A stretch of DNA of 6,524 nucleotides, taken from contig JAQUYZ010000099.1 in NCBI GenBank assembly GCA_028691625.1, forward strand, positions 1-6,524, written 5' to 3'. Under the pieces are notes generated by a model. That model was not told where the DNA came from. It was given only the letters and a program-made list of their open reading frames with translations, and did no database searches. Within the stretch, counting starts at the first letter, position 1; the number at the start of each line of letters is the position of its first letter. Below are positions 1-6,389 of the stretch, piece by piece. Origin of the DNA: Eubacteriales bacterium. Its GTDB lineage: Bacteria > Bacillota > Clostridia > Peptostreptococcales > Anaerovoracaceae. The position numbers and the translations under genes are program-made.

Positions 1-357
1 GTTGATCACACCGATCAGCAAGGCGACCGCAAAAGCGATGACAATGGCATAAACGCCGGTGATAGGATCATCCTGCTTCATTACATACGTCAAAACACAG
101 GTGAGCAGCGAGAGCGCCGCACCTGCGGAGAGGTCGAGACCTCCGGAAACAATCACCACCGCCTGACCCATCGCGAGCAGAATCAGCGGAGCAAACGCGT
201 TGATATTTCTTGAAACTGAATTGGCTTCAAAAAAATTATCCTGTAAAATTGCAGTAATCGTAAACATCACCAGAAGAATCAGCATGCTGGAAAATTCCTG
301 CCTTAAGACCATCTTCTTAATATTGGAACCGACGAATGCCTTTGTTATTTTACTCAT
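1..357 (-). CDS. ABC sugar transporter permease, RbsC-type (N-terminal 119 residues, truncated by window edge)
   Basis: Membrane-spanning subunit of a ribose/galactose-type (CUT2) ABC importer; it would form the channel served by the ATPase and binding protein encoded just upstream in the same direction. The visible part is the first 119 codons, open to the window edge. It shows a short basic N-terminus, hydrophobic segments at about residues 24-39, 56-71, 78-93 and 101-118, and the family hallmark GGLDLSAG at 72-79 (usually GGIDLSVG in RbsC/XylH-like permeases). Family members are about 310-340 residues, so roughly two thirds lies outside the window. The ATG directly follows the TAG stop of the ATPase gene with no intervening base, and its GGAGGTGA ribosome binding site lies inside the end of that gene, which implies translational coupling. 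Family assignment is firm; the transported substrate is unknown. Confidence 0.9.
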   Translation of the reverse strand, partial: MSKITKAFVGSNIKKMVLRQEFSSMLILLVMFTITAILQDNFFEANSVSRNINAFAPLILLAMGQAVVIVSGGLDLSAGAALSLLTCVLTYVMKQDDPITGVYAIVIAFAVALLIGVIN

Positions 358-1866
358 CTAGCTCACCTCCGATGTCTGGTTGACACGCATTGAAGCTGAA
401 ACAATTTCATCCTCATTGATATTACACCCTTCGAGGGAATCTACGATCTCCCCTTCATACATGATAAGAACTCTGTCGCAATATTGAATCAGCTCTTCAC
501 TGTCACTTGCATACAGAATGACACTTGTATTCTTTTCCTTTACCATATCTAAGATATATTGATATAAGTCCCTTTTTGCACCGATATCCACTCCCTTTGC
601 CGGATCGGCAAGAAGCAATACATTGATATCAAAGGTAAGCCACTTTCCGACAACTACCTTCTGCTGGTTTCCTCCCGAAAGAGTTCCCACCGGCGTATCA
701 ATCGTATGTGTTTTTACGGAGAGTGTCTTAACGATGCGCTCACATTCCGCTCTGTATTTTTTGGAAGGAATAAAAACAGGCTGTCGTTTTAATGCCAGCT
801 TGGGGAATATGGTATTTGTATATACGGAATCCTTAAGGAACAAGCCCTCGAGCTGCCTGTCCCCGGGGACAAGCAGAATGCTGTTCCTGACCGCATTTAC
901 CGGCTTTGTAAGTTTTACTTTCCTTCCGTTGATTTCAGCTTCACATTTCATCTCCGGATAGGCCCCTGCAAGTGCCAGAAGAAGTTCATTCTGACCCTGT
1001 CCCGCCAGGCCTCCGATTCCTAATACTTCACCTTTTTTCAAATCAAATGAAATATCTCTCAGGAGCTTTCCATAGTTCATGTTCTTGATACTCAAAATGG
1101 TTTCGCCGGAAATTTCTCTGTTCCCGATTTCACACTCAACTTTTTTCGAATCTCCTGTTATGTAACTGATTATTTTTTCCGCATCCTTGCCTTCTTCTGC
1201 AAAATCGATGCTTGCGACGTTTTCTCCGTTTCTGAATATGATCACATCGTCGCAGATCTCCATCACTTCCCACATCCGATGGGAAGTAAAAATCATCGAG
1301 ACTCCTTGATTGGCAAGCTCGCGCATGTAACTGAAAAGATTCTTAACCTGTGCCTGTTCCAAGGCTGCTGTGGGCTCATCCAATATGAGCAATCTGGGTT
1401 CTGCAGAGATTGCTTTGGCAATTTCTACGATTTGCATTTCTCCCGGATTCAACTGATTCACTTTTTTATTAATATCAAGTCCTGGATGAAGCTTGTTGAT
1501 GATCCTCTCCGAGATTTCCCTGGCTGCCTTATTATTTAAGCCAATGCCTTTTTTCTGCTCTTCACCGAGGACAATGTTCTGCCACACAGTTAAATCCGGT
1601 ACCAGACTCAAGTTCTGGAATACCATAGCGATGCCGTCCCGTCTTGCTTCATTGGGATTTTTATATTTTACACACTGCCCGTTATAATTTATTTCTCCGC
1701 AATCTGCATTGTATACGCCGGTAATTATTTTGGAAATGGTGCTTTTGCCTGAACCATTCGCTCCCAGAAGACCGGTTATCTTCCCTAACCGACAGACCAG
1801 ATTGCCATCAGAAAGGGCTACCACTCCTCCGAAACACTTTCTTACTCCTTTGACTTCCAAAATCAT
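358..1866 (-). CDS. ABC sugar transporter ATP-binding protein, tandem NBD, RbsA/MglA-type
   Basis: Cytoplasmic ATPase of a CUT2 sugar importer; two nucleotide-binding domains in one chain of 502 residues, the usual family size. In NBD1: Walker A GANGSGKST (35-43), Q-loop Gln84, signature region LNPGEMQ (139-145, in place of LSxGQ), Walker B LLILDEP (159-165) and switch His196. In NBD2: the Walker A position is degenerate (GLAGQGQNELL, 286-296), as is normal for RbsA/MglA; the signature LSGGNQQK (396-403) is canonical; but the Walker B region reads LLLADP before AKGVD, so the usual Asp-Glu pair is Ala420-Asp421. NBD1 should therefore be the main hydrolytic site. The chosen start is the Met of MILEVKGV, which matches how family proteins begin and has a weak GGGTGG 7 nt upstream. 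An upstream in-frame ATG at 1881 would add MGGSC but has no convincing ribosome binding site. The gene abuts the permease. Confidence 0.95.
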   Translation of the reverse strand: MILEVKGVRKCFGGVVALSDGNLVCRLGKITGLLGANGSGKSTISKIITGVYNADCGEINYNGQCVKYKNPNEARRDGIAMVFQNLSLVPDLTVWQNIVLGEEQKKGIGLNNKAAREISERIINKLHPGLDINKKVNQLNPGEMQIVEIAKAISAEPRLLILDEPTAALEQAQVKNLFSYMRELANQGVSMIFTSHRMWEVMEICDDVIIFRNGENVASIDFAEEGKDAEKIISYITGDSKKVECEIGNREISGETILSIKNMNYGKLLRDISFDLKKGEVLGIGGLAGQGQNELLLALAGAYPEMKCEAEINGRKVKLTKPVNAVRNSILLVPGDRQLEGLFLKDSVYTNTIFPKLALKRQPVFIPSKKYRAECERIVKTLSVKTHTIDTPVGTLSGGNQQKVVVGKWLTFDINVLLLADPAKGVDIGAKRDLYQYILDMVKEKNTSVILYASDSEELIQYCDRVLIMYEGEIVDSLEGCNINEDEIVSASMRVNQTSEVS

Positions 1867-1943
1867 ACAAGATCCACCCATCTTTCATTCAATCTCTTTT
1901 ATTAATTAACTATACACGCCAACAAATTAAAATATGTAATTCC

Positions 1944-1978
1944 TGATTCCATTATAACGCATTGCGTTCGCTTTTCAA
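1944..1978 (-). promoter_or_regulatory. Sigma-A-type promoter for the ATPase-permease genes
   Basis: On the minus strand, TTGAAA (1973-1978) and a perfect TATAAT (1951-1956) are separated by 16 nt, giving a start near 1944 and a leader of about 80 nt before the ATPase start. It lies just beyond the stem-loop that follows the binding-protein gene, so the ATPase and permease can be transcribed separately from the binding protein. Boxes are seen directly; activity is inferred. Confidence 0.7.
1956..1968. promoter_or_regulatory. 13-bp palindrome within the ATPase-gene promoter, possible operator
   Basis: AACGCATTGCGTT is a perfect inverted repeat (6-bp arms, 1-nt centre) that fills most of the spacer and touches the -10 box of the promoter at 1951-1978. 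Its right half, TGCGTTC (1963-1969), recurs as a direct repeat at 1982-1988, just upstream of the -35 box. The position suits a repressor site. It does not resemble the two other palindrome types in this window, and no regulator can be assigned. Confidence 0.4.
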
Positions 1979-2031
1979 TGGTGCGTTCATAACATCTGCG
2001 CTGCAACGTCTCTTCCAGGGACGGTATAATA

Positions 2032-2064
2032 ATTTAGGGAGGCAGTGTAACCTGCCTCCTAAAT
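2032..2064 (-). terminator. Stem-loop after the binding-protein gene (terminator-like, leaky or processing element)
   Basis: The arms at 2032-2045 and 2052-2064 pair as a 13-bp stem with one bulged base and a 6-nt loop; the GAGGCAG core is G/C-rich. It begins 24 nt after the stop codon of the binding-protein gene. In the minus-strand transcript it is followed by TATTATACC rather than a run of U, so it is not a textbook intrinsic terminator. Such hairpins after binding-protein genes commonly protect the upstream mRNA and raise binding-protein levels over ATPase and permease; that role is inferred here. Confidence 0.65.
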
Positions 2065-2088
2065 GATTCATTAATTGTTTCGCTGCTC

Positions 2089-3174
2089 TTATTTGAACAG
2101 AGCGTCTACTGCATCCTGTGCCATGATTTCGCTCAGGAGATAATCGTCCGGCTTATCCTTCAGCATTTCCCAGGCTTCATCAAAGTTTTCATCCGTATAG
2201 AATGAGCTTACCTTATAGAAGTATGTATTGTCTACTAATACGCCATCGTTGAATTCCATGCCGTTAAAGATGTTTAAAGCGATTCTGAAGCCAGTTCCGC
2301 CGATTCCGGGAGGATTTGGCTGTGCACATGCCTTGAAGTCTGCGCCTGCATCACGGAGTGCTTTCCATTCTTTGAAAAATGCAGTTCCGGGATCACCAAA
2401 CATTACCTTAGGCAGCTTGCCTGCATCTTTGAAGGCAGAGAATACGCCATAGCCCATGCCGTCCTGTGTGAGAACGCCATCGATCTGTTTTCCGGAACCG
2501 ATGATCTGTGCTGTTACTTCTTTCGCCTTTGTCTGATCCCATCCGCCGGAGGTTCTGGCGATCAGCTCGATTTCAGGATAGTCTTTCATCACATCATCGG
2601 CAGCTTTGACACGTTCGTTGTTTGCCGGATGTCCGTCAAGTCCGGGGATATCGACTACATTGCCCTTGCCGCCCAGTGTCTCAAAGATAAACTCTGCATT
2701 TTTCTTATTCCATGCATAGTGGTCGAGCGTTACGTTTACAACATCGGGAGCGGTTACGGTAGCATCAAAAGAAAGTACCAGTATACCTGCATCCTGCGCT
2801 TCTTTGATGACTCCGTTTAACGCATCAGGTGAGTTCGGATTTACGAGTATGATGTCAACTTCCTGTGAAATGAAATCACGAAGGATGTTTGCCTGTTCGG
2901 TTGCATCTCCATTGTTCACATTGTTGACAATTTTGTAGTCAGCAATTTTCCCTGCATCCTTGTACTCAGTTCCCACCTCTTCTAAGGCATCGATCATGAT
3001 ATTACGCCATGTGGTGCCTGAAGAACCAGTTGAAATACCGACTGTTGGAAGTTCACTTGCTGTATCCTCCGGTTCCTCTGTCTCTGCAGGTGAGCTGCAG
3101 CCTGCCAGCAGGGTCATGCTCAAAAGCAGTGTTACGAGTACCAAAGCGAATAGCTTGGTTCCTTTTCTTTTCAT
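2089..3174 (-). CDS. Sugar ABC transporter substrate-binding lipoprotein (periplasmic-binding-protein type 1, RbsB-like)
   Basis: Extracellular, lipid-anchored receptor that would capture the substrate and deliver it to the adjacent ATPase/permease. The 361-residue protein opens with a basic MKRKGTK stretch, a hydrophobic segment (about 8-22) and the lipobox LLAGC, which puts the lipidated Cys at 26. A Glu/Pro/Ser-rich linker (about 27-42) follows. The mature fold shows Peripla_BP_4 landmarks: TVGIS at 44-48, the strand and loop VDIILVNPNSPDALN at 106-120 leading to EAQDAGILVLSFDA, and DGVLTQDGMGYGVFSAFKDAG at about 232-252, the region equivalent to the DGVFAxND...A segment in RbsB. Start choice is secure: AGGAGG lies 7 nt upstream of the ATG. 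The gene has its own promoter flanked by two LacI-type palindromes and is followed by a stem-loop. Substrate is unknown; a pentose, hexose or cyclitol are all possible. Confidence 0.95.
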   Translation of the reverse strand: MKRKGTKLFALVLVTLLLSMTLLAGCSSPAETEEPEDTASELPTVGISTGSSGTTWRNIMIDALEEVGTEYKDAGKIADYKIVNNVNNGDATEQANILRDFISQEVDIILVNPNSPDALNGVIKEAQDAGILVLSFDATVTAPDVVNVTLDHYAWNKKNAEFIFETLGGKGNVVDIPGLDGHPANNERVKAADDVMKDYPEIELIARTSGGWDQTKAKEVTAQIIGSGKQIDGVLTQDGMGYGVFSAFKDAGKLPKVMFGDPGTAFFKEWKALRDAGADFKACAQPNPPGIGGTGFRIALNIFNGMEFNDGVLVDNTYFYKVSSFYTDENFDEAWEMLKDKPDDYLLSEIMAQDAVDALFK

Positions 3175-3181
3175 ACAATTT

Positions 3182-3188
3182 CCTCCTC
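3182..3188 (-). promoter_or_regulatory. Strong ribosome binding site of the binding-protein gene
   Basis: The minus strand reads GAGGAGG, 7 nt before the ATG at 3174; it is one of the strongest Shine-Dalgarno sequences in the window and fits an abundant binding protein. Confidence 0.85.
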
Positions 3189-3212
3189 AAATAATTTTGT
3201 TGTTTATTTTGA

Positions 3213-3240
3213 AATCTTGAGAACATGTGTTGTCAAGATT
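3213..3240 (-). promoter_or_regulatory. Leader stem-loop upstream of the binding-protein gene
   Basis: The 28-nt stretch is a near-perfect inverted repeat: outer arms AATCTTGA (3213-3220) and TCAAGATT (3233-3240), one G-G mismatch, then inner arms AACA and TGTT around two central bases. It lies in the untranslated leader, 25 nt before the ribosome binding site. It could be an mRNA-stabilising 5' hairpin or a further DNA operator. It has no U tract and does not extend to the ribosome binding site, so attenuation is less likely. Confidence 0.5.
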
Positions 3241-3308
3241 ACCAAACAATAGCTGAGGCTTGCGCCGGATAGAATAAGAATCAACGGAACGGATCCGGAT
3301 CATGTTAT

Positions 3309-3324
3309 GTATAATCGATTATAC
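3309..3324. promoter_or_regulatory. LacI-type operator O1 (downstream copy), 16-bp perfect palindrome
   Basis: GTATAATCGATTATAC is perfectly self-complementary. A central CG with A/T-rich flanks is typical of LacI/GalR-family operators. It lies about +5 to +20 relative to the start predicted from the promoter at 3336-3363, where a bound repressor would block transcription. The 14-bp core is identical to the copy at 3376-3389. Confidence 0.75.
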
Positions 3325-3328
3325 TTTA

Positions 3329-3363
3329 TAGTATCATTTTAACATAATACCATGTGAATTCAA
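3329..3363 (-). promoter_or_regulatory. Promoter of the binding-protein gene (extended -10)
   Basis: On the minus strand, TTGAAT (3358-3363) and TAAAAT (3336-3341) are spaced by 16 nt, and TGT directly before the -10 gives an extended -10 motif. The predicted start is near 3329, leaving a leader of about 155 nt. The promoter lies between the two identical operator cores, which supports it as the regulated start for the transporter genes. Confidence 0.7.
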
Positions 3364-3374
3364 GAGAAATTTAT

Positions 3375-3390
3375 ATATAATCGATTATAT
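3375..3390. promoter_or_regulatory. LacI-type operator O2 (upstream copy), 16-bp perfect palindrome
   Basis: ATATAATCGATTATAT is perfectly self-complementary and shares the 14-bp core with the copy at 3310-3323. It lies upstream of the -35 box and 27 nt past the stop codon of the isomerase gene. The centres of the two copies are 66 bp apart, close to a whole number of helical turns (about 6.3), so a repressor bridging both sites is plausible. Confidence 0.75.
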
Positions 3391-3416
3391 TTTTATGGTT
3401 GATCTTTCCATCTCAC

Positions 3417-4331
3417 TTAAATGATAAATTGATCTACATACCGTTTGCTGAGCACGACGGAATCTTTGATGTCCTCGAGAGAATCCTCGAAGGATTTGTC
3501 CTCCACCTCGATACATACATATCCCTTATACCTGATGTCAGTCAAAGCCGACAGGAACCTGCCCCAGTTCACATCTCCCAGCCCCGGAAGCTTTGGCGAA
3601 TGGAACTCCAGCGGCATCGCCATAATTCCAACCTCGTCGAGTTTATCCTGATATACCTTGGCGTCCTTAATATGAATATGGAATAATTTGTCCTTAAACT
3701 CATAAATCGGCTTGATATAGTCCATTTGCATCCACAGAGGGTGAGACGGGTCGTAGTTCAGTCCGAAGTGATCGCTTGGGATTTCCTGAAACATTCTTCT
3801 CCAGATTGCCGGAGTGGAAGCAAGGTTGACTCCGCCCGGCCATTCATCCTTTGTAAAGAACATTGCGCAATTTTCGATTGCAACCTTTATGTCATGCTCT
3901 TCCGCGAACTTGATGATCGGAGGCCATATTTCCCTGAACTTCTCAAAGTTCTCGTCAACGGTTTTGGTCTTATCTCTTCCGATAAAGGTGCAGACCGTTT
4001 TTACTCCAAGCTTTTGTGCAGCCACGATCATCTTTTTGATGTGCGCCACGTAAAAGTCACTCTTTTCCTTGTCCGGATCCAGGGGATTCGGATAATAACC
4101 GAGGGCGGAGATTTCAACACCCTTTTTCTTCATATAGGTATTGATGTAGTTGATCTTTTCCTCGCTGATGTCGGAAACATCGATATGGGTCACCCCGGCA
4201 TATCTTCTTTCTGCCTTGCCAACCGGCCAGCACATCATTTCAAGACAGGTAAAGCCCTTTTCAGCTGCAAAATCAACAACCTCCTCAAAGCTAAGATCAG
4301 CCAGAATGGCACTTACAAAACCTAATTTCAT
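3417..4331 (-). CDS. Sugar phosphate isomerase/epimerase family protein (xylose-isomerase-like TIM barrel)
   Basis: A 304-residue AP-endonuclease-2/xylose-isomerase-like TIM barrel, the family that includes inosose dehydratase IolE, inosose isomerase IolI, hydroxypyruvate isomerase and ketose 3-epimerases. Divalent-metal ligands are visible on the expected strands: Glu153 in KVAIENC, Asp194 in LNYDPSH (His197 nearby), His218/His220 in FHIHIKD, and Glu275 in VCIEVED. The C-terminal stretch [16 protein letters not shown] (247-262) is typical of the family. There is no signal peptide, so it is cytoplasmic. Its ribosome binding site AAAGGAG lies 9 nt upstream of the ATG. It follows the oxidoreductase gene by 84 nt in the same direction, which suggests the two act in sequence, for example isomerising, dehydrating or eliminating from a keto-sugar made by the oxidoreductase. 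The exact reaction cannot be read from sequence. Confidence 0.9.
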   Translation of the reverse strand: MKLGFVSAILADLSFEEVVDFAAEKGFTCLEMMCWPVGKAERRYAGVTHIDVSDISEEKINYINTYMKKKGVEISALGYYPNPLDPDKEKSDFYVAHIKKMIVAAQKLGVKTVCTFIGRDKTKTVDENFEKFREIWPPIIKFAEEHDIKVAIENCAMFFTKDEWPGGVNLASTPAIWRRMFQEIPSDHFGLNYDPSHPLWMQMDYIKPIYEFKDKLFHIHIKDAKVYQDKLDEVGIMAMPLEFHSPKLPGLGDVNWGRFLSALTDIRYKGYVCIEVEDKSFEDSLEDIKDSVVLSKRYVDQFII

Positions 4332-4359
4332 AAATCTCTTCTCCTTTCATTCTTTCCTT

Positions 4360-4391
4360 GCGGCAACGCCGCCGGCAGACAACAGCGTTGT
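4360..4391 (-). other. Two short adjacent hairpins between the oxidoreductase and isomerase genes
   Basis: GCGGC-AAC-GCCGC (4360-4372) and ACAAC-AGC-GTTGT (4379-4391) each form a 5-bp stem with a 3-nt loop in the 84-nt gap. Neither is followed by a U tract. They may serve as RNA processing or stability elements within an operon mRNA; a chance origin is possible. Confidence 0.3.
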
Positions 4392-4415
4392 TTGCAATTT
4401 CAATAGGAAACAGTA

Positions 4416-5561
4416 TTACAGTGTTACCCATGCGCCTTTTTTATTGCTCTCGACGATCTTCTCACAGAGCAGGATTTCCCGCAATCCGGCCTCAAAGGTT
4501 GGGTAGTCTGCCGGACCACCCGCAGCATTTCCTGCTATTGCCTTGTAAATCCTGGTAAAGTTTTGTTTAAAGGTGTCCGGAAATCCTTCATTATGGCCAC
4601 CGGGATAGCTTACAAGGGACCCTGCTTCAGGATACAGAATGGACGGATCCTTTAGCAAGGACTCATTTGCCGTATCTCTTCTGCCAATCCAAATCTCGTT
4701 GGGCCTCTCAGATACCCATGATGCTGATTTCTTTGAGCCTGCAAGGTCGAAGGACAGGCAATTCTTTTTGCCCGCGAATACCTGACTTACCGTCATCACT
4801 CCTCTGGCGCCGTTATTAAACCTCATCATCACGGTTGCATAATCCTCCGTGTTGATCGGCACATCCTGATAATCCTCAGGCGCCAGCAGCTTTCCCGAAT
4901 AGGTGTCAACCGGCTTCATCGGTTTTTTTCTGGTCTTGTGGAAGGTTGCAAAATCTGCAAATACTTCCGTTACCCGAAGCCCGGTCACAAATTCGATCAG
5001 ATCCATCCAGTGAGATCCGATATCCGCAATGGCTCTTGAGTCTCCCGACTGTTCGGGTTCCAGCCTCCAATTATAGTCCGTATCATAGAAAAGCCAGTCC
5101 TGAAGGTAAGAGCCGTTCACAGAGAATAAATCTCCCATATCCCCTTTCTCAACCATAGCCTTCAGTTGATGCATCAAGGGATAAAATCGAATATTAAAGT
5201 TCGTGGCGTGAATAAGTCCCTTTTTCTTTGCAAGGGTCACCAGCTCCTCTGCTTCTTCCTTTGTTGTTGTCAGGGGTTTTTCACAAATAACATGCTTGCC
5301 TGCATTCAGGGCATCCTTTGCCATTTGGTAATGCAGATAGTTCGGGGTACAAATGTGTACAGCGTCAATTTCAGGATCCCTAAGTATTTCACCGTACTCG
5401 CTGCAGTAGGTTTCCACCCCGAGTTCCTCCGCCCTTGCGGCGGTACATCGCTTGCTTCCGCAAATTGCAGTCACTTCCACATTATTCAGCCTTCTCAGCG
5501 CTTCCACATGAGCGGTTCCGATAAAGCCCATGCCCGCAACAGCTGCCTTGACTTTTTTCAT
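4416..5561 (-). CDS. Gfo/Idh/MocA family NAD(P)-dependent oxidoreductase
   Basis: A cytoplasmic dehydrogenase of 381 residues, the family's usual length. The N-terminal Rossmann fold carries GMGFIG (10-15), followed by the conserved IDAVHICTPNYLH (65-77) and the catalytic EKP at 94-96 with Lys95. The C-terminal domain has the conserved DIGSHWMD segment, where Asp180 and His184 match the usual DxGxH catalytic motif. Members oxidise a ring hydroxyl or C1 of sugars, cyclitols (inositol dehydrogenase IolG) and glycosides. There is no export signal. The start has GGAGGG 10 nt upstream. Transcription continues from the aldolase gene 47 nt upstream and on to the TIM-barrel enzyme. Pairing with such a TIM barrel is seen both in inositol pathways and in glycoside 3-oxidation/elimination systems. 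The sequence fits either; I cannot name the substrate. Confidence 0.93.
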   Translation of the reverse strand: MKKVKAAVAGMGFIGTAHVEALRRLNNVEVTAICGSKRCTAARAEELGVETYCSEYGEILRDPEIDAVHICTPNYLHYQMAKDALNAGKHVICEKPLTTTKEEAEELVTLAKKKGLIHATNFNIRFYPLMHQLKAMVEKGDMGDLFSVNGSYLQDWLFYDTDYNWRLEPEQSGDSRAIADIGSHWMDLIEFVTGLRVTEVFADFATFHKTRKKPMKPVDTYSGKLLAPEDYQDVPINTEDYATVMMRFNNGARGVMTVSQVFAGKKNCLSFDLAGSKKSASWVSERPNEIWIGRRDTANESLLKDPSILYPEAGSLVSYPGGHNEGFPDTFKQNFTRIYKAIAGNAAGGPADYPTFEAGLREILLCEKIVESNKKGAWVTL

Positions 5562-5591
5562 TGCTTTGCTTCCCTCCGTTTCAGATACTGT

Positions 5592-5607
5592 CGGTTCTAT
5601 TGAACCG
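5592..5607 (-). other. Short hairpin between aldolase and oxidoreductase genes
   Basis: CGGTTC (5592-5597) and GAACCG (5602-5607) form a perfect 6-bp stem with a 4-nt loop, starting 1 nt after the aldolase stop codon. No U tract follows in the minus-strand transcript, so readthrough into the oxidoreductase gene is expected. It may be a weak processing or stability element. Confidence 0.4.
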
Positions 5608-5608
5608 T

Positions 5609-6343
5609 TTAATAATTGGCACTTACTGTTCCTTCTTTTTTGTCCTCCAGAACAACAGGTACGGATTTATAGCCAACCCCCATCCTGTCGATTCCCATAT
5701 CAATCAGCTGCAGGAAGTGCTCTCTGGTCCGGATGCAGCCGCTGCCCTTCACGCTGCATCTGCCATCCACTTCGTCCATCATCACTTTAATAATTTCCGG
5801 TGTCGCTCCGTTTGCTTCAAATCCGGTCAGAAAACCGGTGCTGGTTTTTACGAAATCCGCACCCGCTTTTACCGCGCATCGGCAGGCTTTTCTCACCTGT
5901 TCTTCGTTCAATGCATCGGTTTCAAAGATTACTTTCAGCTTTCTCCCATACCGGTGGGCCATTTCCGCACAGGCTTTGATGTCCTCCGTAACCTTATCGT
6001 ACAGACCGCTGCGGATCCATCCAAAGTTTGCTACAACATCGATTTCTTTTACGGTATCATATCTGCCTAAAATCTCAATCTGTTTCACCTTTGATTCGGT
6101 TGAGCTTGCCCCGAACGGAAAATCGCATACCGGGCAGAGCCCGGTCTCGCTCCCTTTCACATAGGGTTCGCATAAATCCATATAGACCGGGTTGATGCAA
6201 ATTGTCGCACAGCCCAATCTTACTCCGTCCTTTGTTAAATCAATAATTTCCTGTTCTGTGAATTCTGGCTTCAGCACAGAATAGTCTATGTACTGCGCCA
6301 ACTCACTCACGGTCATCTCACTTGCTTTTTTTTCTGGTCTCAT
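5609..6343 (-). CDS. DeoC/class I Schiff-base aldolase family protein, non-canonical phosphate site
   Basis: A cytoplasmic TIM-barrel aldolase of 244 residues, close to typical bacterial DeoC length. The DeoC catalytic set is present: Asp102 in EIDVVANFG, the Schiff-base Lys166 in DFVKTSTGF, and Lys199 in SVKGSGCIRT. Other DeoC landmarks are IDYSVLKPEFTEQEI and FPFGASSTESK. Two regions that hold the phosphate of deoxyribose-5-phosphate differ: the usual SGGIRT is SGCIRT, and the usual C-terminal GASS/GTSSG is GVGYKS (222-227). This points to another, perhaps unphosphorylated or differently phosphorylated, substrate. The start at 6343 is chosen over the in-frame ATG at 6391 because GGGAGG lies 7 nt upstream, whereas the longer form has no ribosome binding site and would begin inside the operator. 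It is the first gene of the minus-strand cluster. Family firm; reaction uncertain. Confidence 0.88.
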   Translation of the reverse strand: MRPEKKASEMTVSELAQYIDYSVLKPEFTEQEIIDLTKDGVRLGCATICINPVYMDLCEPYVKGSETGLCPVCDFPFGASSTESKVKQIEILGRYDTVKEIDVVANFGWIRSGLYDKVTEDIKACAEMAHRYGRKLKVIFETDALNEEQVRKACRCAVKAGADFVKTSTGFLTGFEANGATPEIIKVMMDEVDGRCSVKGSGCIRTREHFLQLIDMGIDRMGVGYKSVPVVLEDKKEGTVSANY

Positions 6344-6350
6344 CCGATTG

Positions 6351-6357
6351 CCTCCCT
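6351..6357 (-). promoter_or_regulatory. Ribosome binding site that fixes the aldolase start
   Basis: The minus strand reads AGGGAGG followed by 7 nt and the ATG at 6343. This rules in the 244-residue product over the 260-residue reading from 6391, which has only A/T-rich operator sequence upstream. Confidence 0.85.
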
Positions 6358-6389
6358 TTCCCTTGGTAAATGCTATGTGATTATGTATC

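Noticed and set aside
1956..1980. Catabolite control (cre) site in the ATPase promoter
   Set aside because: The minus-strand TTGAAAAGCGAACGCAA stretch is suggestive but has one extra base relative to the cre half-site spacing and does not fit the consensus.
3281..3300. Overlapping ATCCGGAT/CGGATCCG palindromes in the binding-protein leader
   Set aside because: Short 8-bp self-complementary strings without a repeat or loop structure; no support for a function.
3726..4325. Plus-strand open reading frame of 199 codons
   Set aside because: It lies antisense within the TIM-barrel gene, has no domain I recognise and no good ribosome binding site, while the minus-strand frame has clear family motifs.
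5561..6070. Plus-strand open reading frame of 169 codons
   Set aside because: It is antisense to the well-supported aldolase gene, low in recognisable motifs, and best explained as a shadow of codon bias.
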